Shown piece by piece: positions 6,330-11,202 of a stretch of 11,202 nt of DNA (position 1 is its first letter; every line of letters begins with the position of its first letter). The notes below the pieces were generated by a model. It made no database searches. It was not told where the DNA came from and was given only the letters and a program-made list of their open reading frames with translations. Both the position numbers and the translations under genes were made by a program. This stretch comes from Baffinella frigidus (lineage: Eukaryota; Cryptophyceae; Cryptomonadales; Baffinellaceae). Where the stretch lies: assembly GCA_026770585.1 (NCBI GenBank), contig MU647308.1:90313-101514 (forward strand), in the 5' to 3' direction.

Positions 6330-6620
6330 CCACCCTGAAATCGAACCCCCAGCGACCTTCTAGCTCTGTCCCACTTTGATTTGAGCTCCTCATTAATTCG
6401 CCCCCCCCCCAATTTCACAGGTGAATTTCCTGGGGGGGGGCACAATTCACCTTGGAAAGGGGGGTGGGGGGGGGGGCAAATTGATGAGGAGCCCAAATCA
6501 AGTTTTTGCCCCCCCCCCAGGAAATTCACATGTGAAATTGGGGTGGGGGCGAATTGATGAGAAGCTCAAATCAAAGTGGGACAGAGCTAGAAGGTCGCTG
6601 GGGGTTCGGTTCCAGGGTGG
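6330..6620. mobile_element. 291-bp foldback element with arms of about 110 bp
   Basis: Left arm 6330-6440 and right arm 6512-6620 match in inverted orientation over about 110 bp with only a handful of differences. Both contain CCACCCTG, CGAACCCCCAGCGACC, CTAGCTCTGTCCCACTTTGA, poly-C, AATTTCACA and GAATTTCCTGGGG. The spacer holds a further partial arm (CAAATTGATGAGGAGCCC). The termini CCACCCTG/CAGGGTGG also follow the CCAC...GTGG rule, but the flanks AA and TC do not match. It is related by its arm to the poly-C/poly-G modules near 2340. Confidence 0.85.
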
Positions 6621-6623
6621 TCG

Positions 6624-6881
6624 GCTAGACCTTGTGTTCCGTGCGGAACGCCCCCCCCTCTCCCTCCAAAACGTCGCTAGGGTCTAGGGTCTTACGCGCG
6701 CTGGCGTTTCAAGACTTCCTTCACTATCTACGAGTAGATAGTGCCCTCGCCGTCCTCCGAGCACCACGCTTTAACAATAATTTACCATTAAATTAACAAT
6801 AATTTACAATTTAACTACCTTTCCTAGCTAGGACCTTGTGTTCCGTGCGGAACGCCCCCCCCTCTCCCTCCAGAACGTTGC
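6624..6881 (+). repeat. 54-bp direct repeats bracketing a mixed segment
   Basis: Copies at 6624-6677 and 6827-6881 begin GCTAG(G)ACCTTGTGTTCC and end AACGT(C/T)GC; each contains the palindrome GTTCCGTGCGGAAC and a run of C. Between them are an exon-like minus-strand remnant and an AT-rich tail (6765-6820). The pair could be target copies, ends of a retro-sequence, or a duplication. Confidence 0.75.
6692..6760 (-). pseudogene. Broken copy of the KEVSKRQRA exon
   Basis: On the minus strand it reads SEDGEG, then TIYS, a stop, then IVKEVLKRQRA and a second stop. The intact-looking copy at 10698-10876 has SEDGEGDEWTIKEVSKRQRAY over the same positions. The stop falls where ACTATCTACGAGTAGATAGT (6723-6742), a perfect palindrome, replaces the DEWT codons. 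This is a decayed fragment, not a gene. Confidence 0.6.
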
Positions 6882-6901
6882 CTTCGCCATCTGCGCCTGA
6901 T

Positions 6902-7071
6902 TTGGGGTTTAGGGTTTAGGGATTGGGGTTTGGGGGTTGGAGGTTAGGGTTCAGGATTTAGGGTTTAGGGTTTGGGGTCTGGGTTTAGGATTTGGGGTCT
7001 CGGGTCTCGGGTTTGGGGTTTGGGGTTTCGGGTGTGGAGTTTAGGGTTTACGGTTTGGGGTTTTGGGGTTT
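6902..7071 (+). repeat. Degenerate telomere-like tract
   Basis: Mixed TTTAGGG, TTTGGGG, TTCAGG, TCTCGGG and TTTCGGG units in drifting phase. No other signal. Confidence 0.85.
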
Positions 7072-7137
7072 GGGGGGTTCGTGCCGTCGTCAGTGGCGGC
7101 GTCATCCAGCGCAACGTCCGTCCAGTTGAACGCTTTT
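7072..7137 (-). pseudogene. Exon-like fragment, second copy of the FNWTDVALDD segment
   Basis: Minus-strand frame KAFNWTDVALDDAATDDGTN, identical in protein to the end of the segment at 7277-7398. Within the shared codons the two DNA copies differ at two places (AAG/AAA for K and GTG/GTT for V), both silent. It starts and stops abruptly at telomere-like DNA on both sides. Function not recognised. Confidence 0.5.
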
Positions 7138-7275
7138 AGGGTTTAGGGTGTAGGGCGTAGGGTGTAGGGTGCAGGGTGCAGGGTGTAGGGTGTAGGGTGT
7201 AGGGTGCAGGGCGTAGGGTGTGGGGTGTAAGGTGCAGGGTGCAGGGTGCAGGGCGTAGGGTGTAGGGTGTAGGCT
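7138..7275 (+). repeat. Variant heptamer array TGTAGGG/TGCAGGG/CGTAGGG
   Basis: About nineteen heptamers in phase, drawn from three variants that differ at two positions. The block lies exactly between the two copies of the exon-like fragment (7072-7137 and 7277-7398). Confidence 0.9.
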
Positions 7276-7276
7276 T

Positions 7277-7398
7277 GGGGGGTTCGTGCCGTCGTCAGTG
7301 GCGGCGTCATCCAGCGCCACGTCCGTCCAGTTGAACGCCTTCGAGGCGCGCTGGGATCCCAGCGCGAGCATTGTCGCGTCGTCGTCGGAGTCCTCCTT
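7277..7398 (-). pseudogene. Exon-like fragment, about 40 codons, acidic, unknown function
   Basis: The minus strand reads KEDSDDDATMLALGSQ, then RASKAFNWTDVALDDAATDD, then GTNPP, with no stop and protein-like, GC-rich third positions. It begins after AG at 7400-7399. In sister copies that AG is preceded by CCTGCAG (near 7514 and 8295), a fair splice acceptor. The first part (KEDSDDDATMLALG) is repeated in every unit of the 112-bp array; the second part occurs only here and at 7072-7137. I do not recognise a family. It looks like one exon of a host gene captured in telomeric DNA; the product and location are unknown. Confidence 0.45.
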
Positions 7399-7411
7399 CT
7401 AATTTAAGGGT

Positions 7412-8295
7412 TGGGGTGTTTACGGTCGAGGGTCTAGGGTTTATCCAAGAGACACAATTGCGCTGTGCGCCCAGCGCGAGCATTGTCGCGTCGTCGTCGG
7501 AGTCCTCCTTCTGCAGGAGAGGGTGTGGGATGGGAGGCGTGAGAGGCTGTGGTGAAGGCATTGTATGCTGAGGGAGAGTGAGAGGCGAGCATTGTCGCGT
7601 CGTCGTCGGACTCCACCTTCTGATTCAGGGGTTGGGGTGTTTGAGTTCTAGGGTCTAGGGTTTATCCAAGAGACACAATTGCGCTGTGCGCCCAGCGCGA
7701 GCATTGTCGCGTCGTCGTCAGAGTCGTCCTTCTGATTTAGGGGTTGGGGTGTTGAAGGTCGAGGGTCTAGGGTTTATCCAAGAGACACAATTGCGCTGTG
7801 CGCCCAGCGCGAGCATTGTCGCGTCGTCGTCAGAGTCGTCCTTCTGATTTAGGGGTTGGGGTGTTGAAGGTCGAGGGTCTAGGGTTTATCCAAGAGACAC
7901 AATTGCGCTGTGCGCCCAGCGCGAGCATTGTCGCGTCGTCGTCAGAGTCGTCCTTCTGATTTAGGGGTTGGGGTGTTGAAGGTCGAGGGTCTAGGGTTTA
8001 TCCAAGAGACACAATTGCGCTGTGCGCCCAGCGCGAGCATTGTCGCGTCGTCGTCAGAGTCGTCCTTCTGATTTAGGGGTTGGGGTGTTGAAGGTCGAGG
8101 GTCTAGGGTTTATCCAAGAGACACAATTGCGCTGTGCGCCCAGCGCGAGCATTGTCGCGTCGTCGTCAGAGTCGTCCTTCTGATTTAGGGGTTGGGGTGT
8201 TGAAGGTCGAGGGTCTAGGGTTTATCCAAGAGACACAATTGCGCTGTGCGCCCAGCGCGCGCATTGTCGCATCGTCGTCGGAGTCCACTTTCTGC
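7412..8295 (+). repeat. 112-bp tandem array
   Basis: The landmark TTATCCAAGAGACACAATTG starts at 7441, 7662, 7774, 7886, 7998, 8110 and 8222. The last six are exactly 112 bp apart and nearly identical. The 7441-7662 gap is 221 bp and holds a variant unit. Each unit joins (i) the minus-strand exon start K(E/D)DSDDDATMLALG, (ii) GACACAATTGCGCTGTGCGC and (iii) telomere-like GGGTCTAGGGTTTA and GGGGTTGGGGTG. The copies at 7471-7560 and 8268-8350 also carry CTGCAGGAGAGGGTG type flanks. 112 is a multiple of 7, so the embedded heptamers stay in phase. Confidence 0.92.
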
Positions 8296-8652
8296 AGGCG
8301 AGAGTGTTGGATGGGAGGCGTGAGAGGCTGTGGTGAAGGCATTGTATGCAGAGGAAGAGTGTGTGAGACGCGAGCATTTTCGCATGATCGTTGGACTCCA
8401 CTTTTCGCGACTTTAAGGGTTTGGGATTCAGGGTTTGGGGTTTAGGGTTTAGGGTTTAAGGTTTCGTCGGATCGATCCTTCTGCAGGAGTGAGTGTGAGA
8501 GGAGAGGCTTACGAGTGGGTCAAGGTTAGGGTTTAGGGCTTAGGGTTGAGTGGTTGGGGTGTTTAGGGTGTAGGTTTTAGGATCTAGGGTTCAGGGTTCA
8601 GGGTTCAGGGTTTAGGGTTGAGAGTTTAGGGTTTAGGGTGAAGGGTTCAGGG
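8296..8652 (+). repeat. Degenerate telomere-like tract with two exon-start remnants
   Basis: GCGAGCATTTTCGCATGATC at 8370 is a decayed copy of the array's exon-start module. GTTTCGTCGGATCGATCC with CTTCTGCAGG at 8461-8488 is another acceptor-bearing relic. The rest is TTTAGGG/TTCAGGG/GTGTAGG units. Confidence 0.7.
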
Positions 8653-8937
8653 TATCCCTTATGTGGCGAGACAGTTCTGGATGCCTTTCGTTTCAATGAA
8701 ATTTACTACACACACGTGTAGTAAAGTGAATGGTGCGGACGAGGGTTTCCCGGGGCTAAAAAATCAGGATTTTCTCGGATCGTTAAGCTCCAATTATTCA
8801 ATTTGTTCAGCTTAGCGAGCCTGACAAGCTGATTATTTTTCTAAAATGTCCCGTTCAGGGGCGGCCGAGCCCAAAAATGTCAAAGTCGACATTTTGACGA
8901 AGTGACGACTTGAGGCGGCGCCGGCACATAAGGGATA
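8653..8937. mobile_element. MITE-like element with TA flanks
   Basis: Perfect 13-bp ends TATCCCTTATGTG (8653-8665) and CACATAAGGGATA (8925-8937). If the outer TA on each side is the target duplication, the element is 8655-8935 (281 bp), as in Tc1/mariner-derived MITEs. It contains TTACTACACACACGTGTAGTAA with TTTCAATGAAA next to it, the same core as the elements at 2840 and 3097. It also has the hairpins AAAATGTC/GACATTTT and a TTAAGCT/AGCTTAG dyad. No transposase. Confidence 0.75.
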
Positions 8938-9184
8938 GAGTTGGGGGTTCAGGGTTGAGGACCTTTTCGTCGGGGTCGGACGAGAGCTTAGGGTTTAGGG
9001 TGTAGGGTTTCGGGTTAAGTGTCTAGGGTTGAGGGTTTAAGTGTCTAGGGTGTAGGGTTCAGGGTTGACCACCTTTTCGTCGGAGTCGGATGAGAGCTTA
9101 GTGTTTCGGGTTTCGGGTGTAGGGTTTAAGTGTCTAGGGTTTATGGTGCAGGGTTGAACACCTTTTCGTCAGGGTCGGACGAGA
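8938..9184 (+). repeat. Telomere-like tract with three exon-end modules
   Basis: ACCTTTTCGTCGG.GTCGGA type modules lie at about 8959-8985, 9071-9099 and 9159-9184, spaced by TTTAGGG/TGTAGGG/TTCAGGG units. On the minus strand each reads SSDPDEK, SSDSDEK or a variant, followed by GT and then at once by telomeric CCCTGAACCC. They are truncated copies of the segment at 9362-9440. Confidence 0.7.
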
Positions 9185-9321
9185 CCACCAACCCTGACAA
9201 CTTGGGCAAATCGAAAAAGTCAAAACACCAAATCCCCTTGGAGGCCGTCGGAATCCGACGGCCTTCAAGGGGAGTTTTGGAGCCATTTCCCCCTATTTGC
9301 CCAGACTGTGAGGGTTGGTGG
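9185..9321. mobile_element. 137-bp CCAC...GTGG hairpin element, element 3
   Basis: It folds over its whole length: CCACCAACCCT/AGGGTTGGTGG at the ends, GGGCAAAT/ATTTGCCC, and CCCCTTGGAGGCCGTCGGA facing TCCGACGGCCTTCAAGGGG with almost no loop. GA flanks it at 9183-9184 and 9322-9323. The uninterrupted target GGTCGGACGAGAGCTT exists at 8974-8989 and GGTCGGACGAGAGCTGG at 9374; here it is GGTCGGACGAGA, element, GAGCTTCGG. No coding capacity. Confidence 0.88.
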
Positions 9322-9361
9322 GAGCTTCGGGTCTAGGGGTTAAGGGTTCAGGGTTGAGGAC

Positions 9362-9440
9362 CTTTTCGTCGGGGTCGGACGAGAGCTGGAAGAGCACGTC
9401 GTCTTTCAGGATGTCGAGCGACGTGACCTTCCGCCCCTCT
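9362..9440 (-). pseudogene. Exon-like segment, 26 codons, splice-bordered, unknown function
   Basis: The minus strand reads REGRKVTSLDILKDDVLF, then QLSSDPDEK. It is preceded by GATGCGCAG (AG at 9442-9441) and followed by GT at 9361-9360, right after the AAG codon. The length is 79 bp, consistent with a short internal exon. The start part AGAGGGGCGGAAGG recurs at about 9586-9606 and 9698-9719, and the end part recurs at 8959, 9071 and 9159. The downstream 'intron' is telomere-like after two or three bases, so the original intron is lost. No family is recognised; the string has the hydrophobic/charged alternation of a real protein. Confidence 0.45.
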
Positions 9441-9449
9441 CTGCGCATC

Positions 9450-9734
9450 CCACACAGATTTTAGGCATTCAACCAAGGCTTAATACAGCATAAAAGTGCG
9501 ACTGATTCAGTTATGTTCCGAGCCACACAGCGGACCTCAAAGTGAGTTTGAATAACCCCTAAGCGATAAGACATAGGACCCTCACCTTCCGCCCCTCTCT
9601 GCGCACAAAGGCCGGACACATCAGGATAGTGCCAGGACAGTTAACTAGTTAACTAAACTTAGTTAACTAAACCGGCAGCGCCCTCCGTCGAGGGACGTGC
9701 CCTTCCGCCCCTCTCTGCCGAGGATACGTGGGGG
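9450..9734. other. Unassigned sequence with GTTAAC palindromes
   Basis: Two copies of CCTTCCGCCCCTCTCTGC (9586 and 9700) repeat the start of the exon-like segment. GTTAACTAGTTAAC at 9640-9653 is a perfect 14-bp palindrome, followed by TTAGTTAACTAAAC. The remainder, 9455-9580, shows nothing I recognise. Confidence 0.6.
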
Positions 9735-10030
9735 CACGCGTCAGCGCACAGGCCGGACACGACTCAGTGCAAATATCGGACACGACGAGGACGCGTCAGT
9801 ACAAATGTCGGATACGAGGGGGGGGACGCGTCAGTAAAAAAATCGGAGACGATGGGGGGACGCGTCAGTAAAAATAACGGACACGGGGGGGGGACGTGTC
9901 AGTACAAATGTCGGACACGAGGGGGGGACGTGCCAGTACAAATGCCGGACACGAGGGGGGGACGTGCCAGTACAAATGCCGGACACGAGGGGGGACTTGC
10001 CAGTAAAAAGGCCGAAAACGAGGGGGGGTG
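9735..10030 (+). repeat. Minisatellite of about 34 bp, nine units
   Basis: Consensus: CG(C/T)GTCAGTACAAATG, then (T/C)CGGACACGAG and a run of G ending GA. Nine units can be counted; the right-hand ones (9900-9995) are most alike, and the left-hand and last ones are diverged. Poly-G length varies by unit. The open frame through it on + is a by-product of the repeat; I do not call it a gene. Confidence 0.9.
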
Positions 10031-10144
10031 CGACCTTTTTTTGTTAGTTCAGTTTTCAGGCGGAATCGGGTTATCGCGAAACAAAAGAGATCAAGGTGTG
10101 GGCCGTCGAGAGCGAGAAGTGTGTTTGCAAAAGGAGGCGGGGAA

Positions 10145-10275
10145 AATACGCGCGCTGGCGTCAACTTTAGGGATACGTTGCCTTAAGTTTAGTCAACTTT
10201 GTCAAAACTTCCTTCATTATCTAGATAATGATGAGTGGACAATTAAGGAAGTCTCCAAGCGCCAGCGCGCGTATT
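10145..10275. mobile_element. 131-bp foldback carrying an exon fragment
   Basis: Perfect 16-bp ends AATACGCGCGCTGGCG and CGCCAGCGCGCGTATT, an inner ACTTCCTT/AAGGAAGT pair, and the perfect palindrome CATTATCTAGATAATG at the apex. The right half on + reads DNDEWTIKEVSKRQRAY (10224-10274), matching the minus-strand exon at 10698-10876. The palindrome is thus partly made of captured coding-like sequence. Confidence 0.75.
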
Positions 10276-10277
10276 CA

Positions 10278-10657
10278 ACCCCACCCCCCATGCCGCGGAT
10301 GTAATGCGGAAACAGGTTTTCAATGATGCGTGGTGCCATTTTGAGGGTGTAATGTGCTATCTAGGAGTATACGAGTGCCCTCGCCGTCCTCCGAGCACCA
10401 CGCTTTAACAATAAGCTACCATTAAATTAACAATAATTTACAATTAAACTACCTTTCCCAGCTGGGAAAGCTTTGTAAACAGTACCACAATGTGGTTCAA
10501 CGAACTTTTCCCATTAGGGGCCGGGACTAATACGCGCGCTGGCTCTCCGAGACTTCCTGATCGTATAGTCCTAAATAGCAAACAACACCCTCAAGATGGC
10601 ACCAAACGTGATCTGGACCCCTATTTCTGCGTTTTCTCCGCGGCATGGGGTCGGGGC
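10278..10657. repeat. 380-bp inverted repeat with arms of about 90 bp
   Basis: Left arm 10278-10374 and right arm 10561-10657. The inner 47 bp match best (GGTGCCAT, TTGAGGGTGT, TGCTAT, TATACGA). Outer parts CCCCATGCCGCGG and GCGGAAAC are weaker. The loop holds the 84-bp repeat shared with 6741-6824, a CCCAGCTGGG palindrome and a TACGCGCGCTGGC fragment. Confidence 0.7.
10375..10469 (+). repeat. 84-bp direct repeat shared with 6741-6824, plus palindrome
   Basis: GTGCCCTCGCCGTCCTCCGA, GCACCACGCTTTAACAATAA and ATTAAATTAACAATAATTTA are common to both sites with few differences. Both end in a palindrome: TCCTAGCTAGGA at 6821-6832 and TTTCCCAGCTGGGAAA at 10455-10470. The two symmetric base differences keep each one self-complementary. 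On the minus strand the GC-rich end encodes SEDGEG, the upstream part of the exon fragment. Confidence 0.8.
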
Positions 10658-10697
10658 TAAGACAAATTTCACCCGCGAGATGACAAACAAACGTGAC

Positions 10698-10876
10698 TTA
10701 GACCCTGTGCCCGCGTGACATCTCCAGCGAGGGGTTGGGGGGGTACGCGCGCTGGCGCTTGGAGACTTCCTTGATCGTCCACTCATCGCCCTCCCCGTCC
10801 TCCGACGCGGAGGATGTTGCTGAGGAGGAGGAGGCGGGGAGCGGCTGCTTGGTATCGCCGACCTTGCGTTTTTTGT
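10698..10876 (-). pseudogene. Exon-like segment with NLS-like DKKRKV, 59 codons to stop
   Basis: Beginning after GCAG (AG at 10878-10877), the minus strand reads DKKRKVGDTKQPLP, a Ser-rich stretch, SEDGEGDEWTIKEVSKRQRAY, then PPNPSLEMS and a TAA stop at 10700-10698. KKRKV equals the minimal basic monopartite nuclear-localisation pattern, and the Ser/Glu/Asp stretch and the KRQR cluster suit a disordered nuclear protein. These are motif-level inferences; no folded domain is recognised. Upstream it breaks at once into CTAAAC telomeric sequence, so its 5' partner is gone. A homologous start lies at 11060-11129 and homologous tails at 6692-6760, 10224-10274 and 10530-10560. A real terminal exon of a subtelomeric gene is possible; I favour a captured fragment. 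Confidence 0.45.
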
Positions 10877-10881
10877 CTGCG

Positions 10882-11008
10882 TTTAGAGTTTAGGGTTTAG
10901 GGTTTAGGGTTTAGGGTTTAGGGTTTAGGGTTTAGGGTTTAGGGTTTTAGGGTTTGGGGTTTAGGGTTTAGGGTTTGGGGTTCAGGGTTTAGGGTTAAGG
11001 GTCCTACT
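10882..11008 (+). repeat. Telomere-type TTTAGGG array
   Basis: About 17-18 heptamers, mostly exact TTTAGGG from 10889 to 10944, then a TTTTAGGG and TTTGGGG/TTCAGGG variants. The array begins within a few bases of the exon's AG acceptor at 10878-10877. Confidence 0.95.
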
Positions 11009-11012
11009 TCCT

Positions 11013-11152
11013 AACATCCTCGGTGTCCTTCCTGAGTAGGGTTTGAGGTTCGGTGGTTAGGGTTTCGAGGCGGGGGAGGAGGAGGGGGGAGAAGAGGCTG
11101 TTTGTTGTCGCCGACATTTCGATTTTTGTCTGCGAGGAAGGACACCGAGGAT
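11013..11152. repeat. Inverted repeat around a second DKxRxV exon start
   Basis: ATCCTCGGTGTCCTTCCTGAG at 11013-11033 is inverted at 11134-11152 with 19 matching bases. From 11046 to 11076 the sequence GGTTCGGTGGTTAGGGTTTC, GAGGCGGGGGA recurs at 11171-11202 with a period of 125 bp, so a tandem copy runs off the right edge. Confidence 0.75.
11060..11129 (-). pseudogene. Exon-start fragment homologous to 10698-10876
   Basis: The minus strand reads (A)DKNRNVGDNKQPLLPPPPPP after GTCCTTCCTCGCAG, a good pyrimidine-rich splice acceptor. Compared with the copy at 10876 it has the same DK.R.VGD.KQPL framework, but the basic residues of KKRKV are changed to KNRN and the Ser-rich part is a proline run. 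It then passes into CCCTAACCACC telomere-like sequence. It appears to be a diverged exon beginning that lost its remainder. Confidence 0.45.
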
Positions 11153-11202
11153 TTCAGGGATTAGGGATTCAGGTTCGGTGGTTAGAGTTTCGAGGCGGGG
11201 GA

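Noticed and set aside
6624-6881. 54-bp direct repeats as LTRs of a short retroelement
   Set aside because: They lack TG...CA ends, a primer-binding site and a polypurine tract in the right place, and are too short; kept as a plain duplication.
7662-8295. CRISPR-like regular repeat
   Set aside because: The whole 112-bp period is conserved, so there are no unique spacers; it is an ordinary tandem satellite.
9852-10304. A 150-codon open frame on +
   Set aside because: Two thirds of it is the translated minisatellite of about 34 bp with variable G runs. Only the last 20 codons (DEWTIKEVSKRQRAY) resemble a protein, and those belong to a foldback copy of the exon fragment.
10328-10612. Extra member of the CCAC...GTGG family
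   Set aside because: The inner arms contain GGTGCC/GGCACC, but the repeat continues well beyond them on both sides and there is no 2-bp duplication at a defined edge.

Overview
This window looks like a eukaryotic subtelomere or a degenerate telomere-derived region. I see no complete protein-coding gene and no bacterial operon structure, Shine-Dalgarno start or phage gene. The base pattern is the plant/algal/alveolate-type heptamer TTTAGGG. It occurs as clean arrays at both ends (1-104 and about 10882-11008) and as decayed or re-homogenised variants (TTTGGGG, TTCAGGG, TTGAGGG, TGTAGGG/TGCAGGG) throughout. Exon-like fragments have GT-AG style borders, which also fits a eukaryotic nucleus. A unicellular alga or another TTTAGGG protist is my best guess; the species cannot be read from this sequence. 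The G-rich strand is mostly on +, so in the usual arrangement the chromosome end would lie to the right. One stretch (401-560) and one block (2018-2147) are inverted.

Layout. 1-1034: telomeric array, a duplicated segment carrying a foldback element, and degenerate heptamers. 1035-2740: a family of blocks of about 235-255 bp with a CACGTG hairpin, in direct and inverted copies, plus three copies of a poly-C/poly-G hairpin module and one 191-bp insertion element. 2740-3620: a nest of short inverted-repeat elements (MITE-like) and a tRNA-like remnant. 3621-5700: one exon-like segment, a C-rich tract, a 306-bp tandem array and a tandem of about 96 bp. 5700-6900: another insertion element, a short GTACGTTA array, AT-rich microsatellite, and a 291-bp foldback element. 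6900-8650: variant telomeric arrays, exon-like minus-strand fragments and a 112-bp tandem array. 8650-9450: a TA-flanked MITE, repeated exon-end modules and a near-perfect hairpin insertion. 9450-10280: a minisatellite of about 34 bp and a foldback carrying an exon fragment. 10280-11202: a large inverted repeat, exon-like fragments with a basic nuclear-localisation-like motif, and a telomeric array.

The most notable result is a set of small palindromic insertions that begin CCAC and end GTGG and are flanked by a 2-bp duplication of no fixed sequence. For three of them (2392-2582, 5710-5835, 9185-9321) the window also holds an uninterrupted copy of the target, so the ends can be placed almost to the base. 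A second theme is that short minus-strand exon pieces, starting at an AG acceptor, are scattered in several copies inside telomere-like DNA. Nothing here acts as a metabolic or regulatory gene system; the 'system' is the capture, folding and amplification of subtelomeric DNA.
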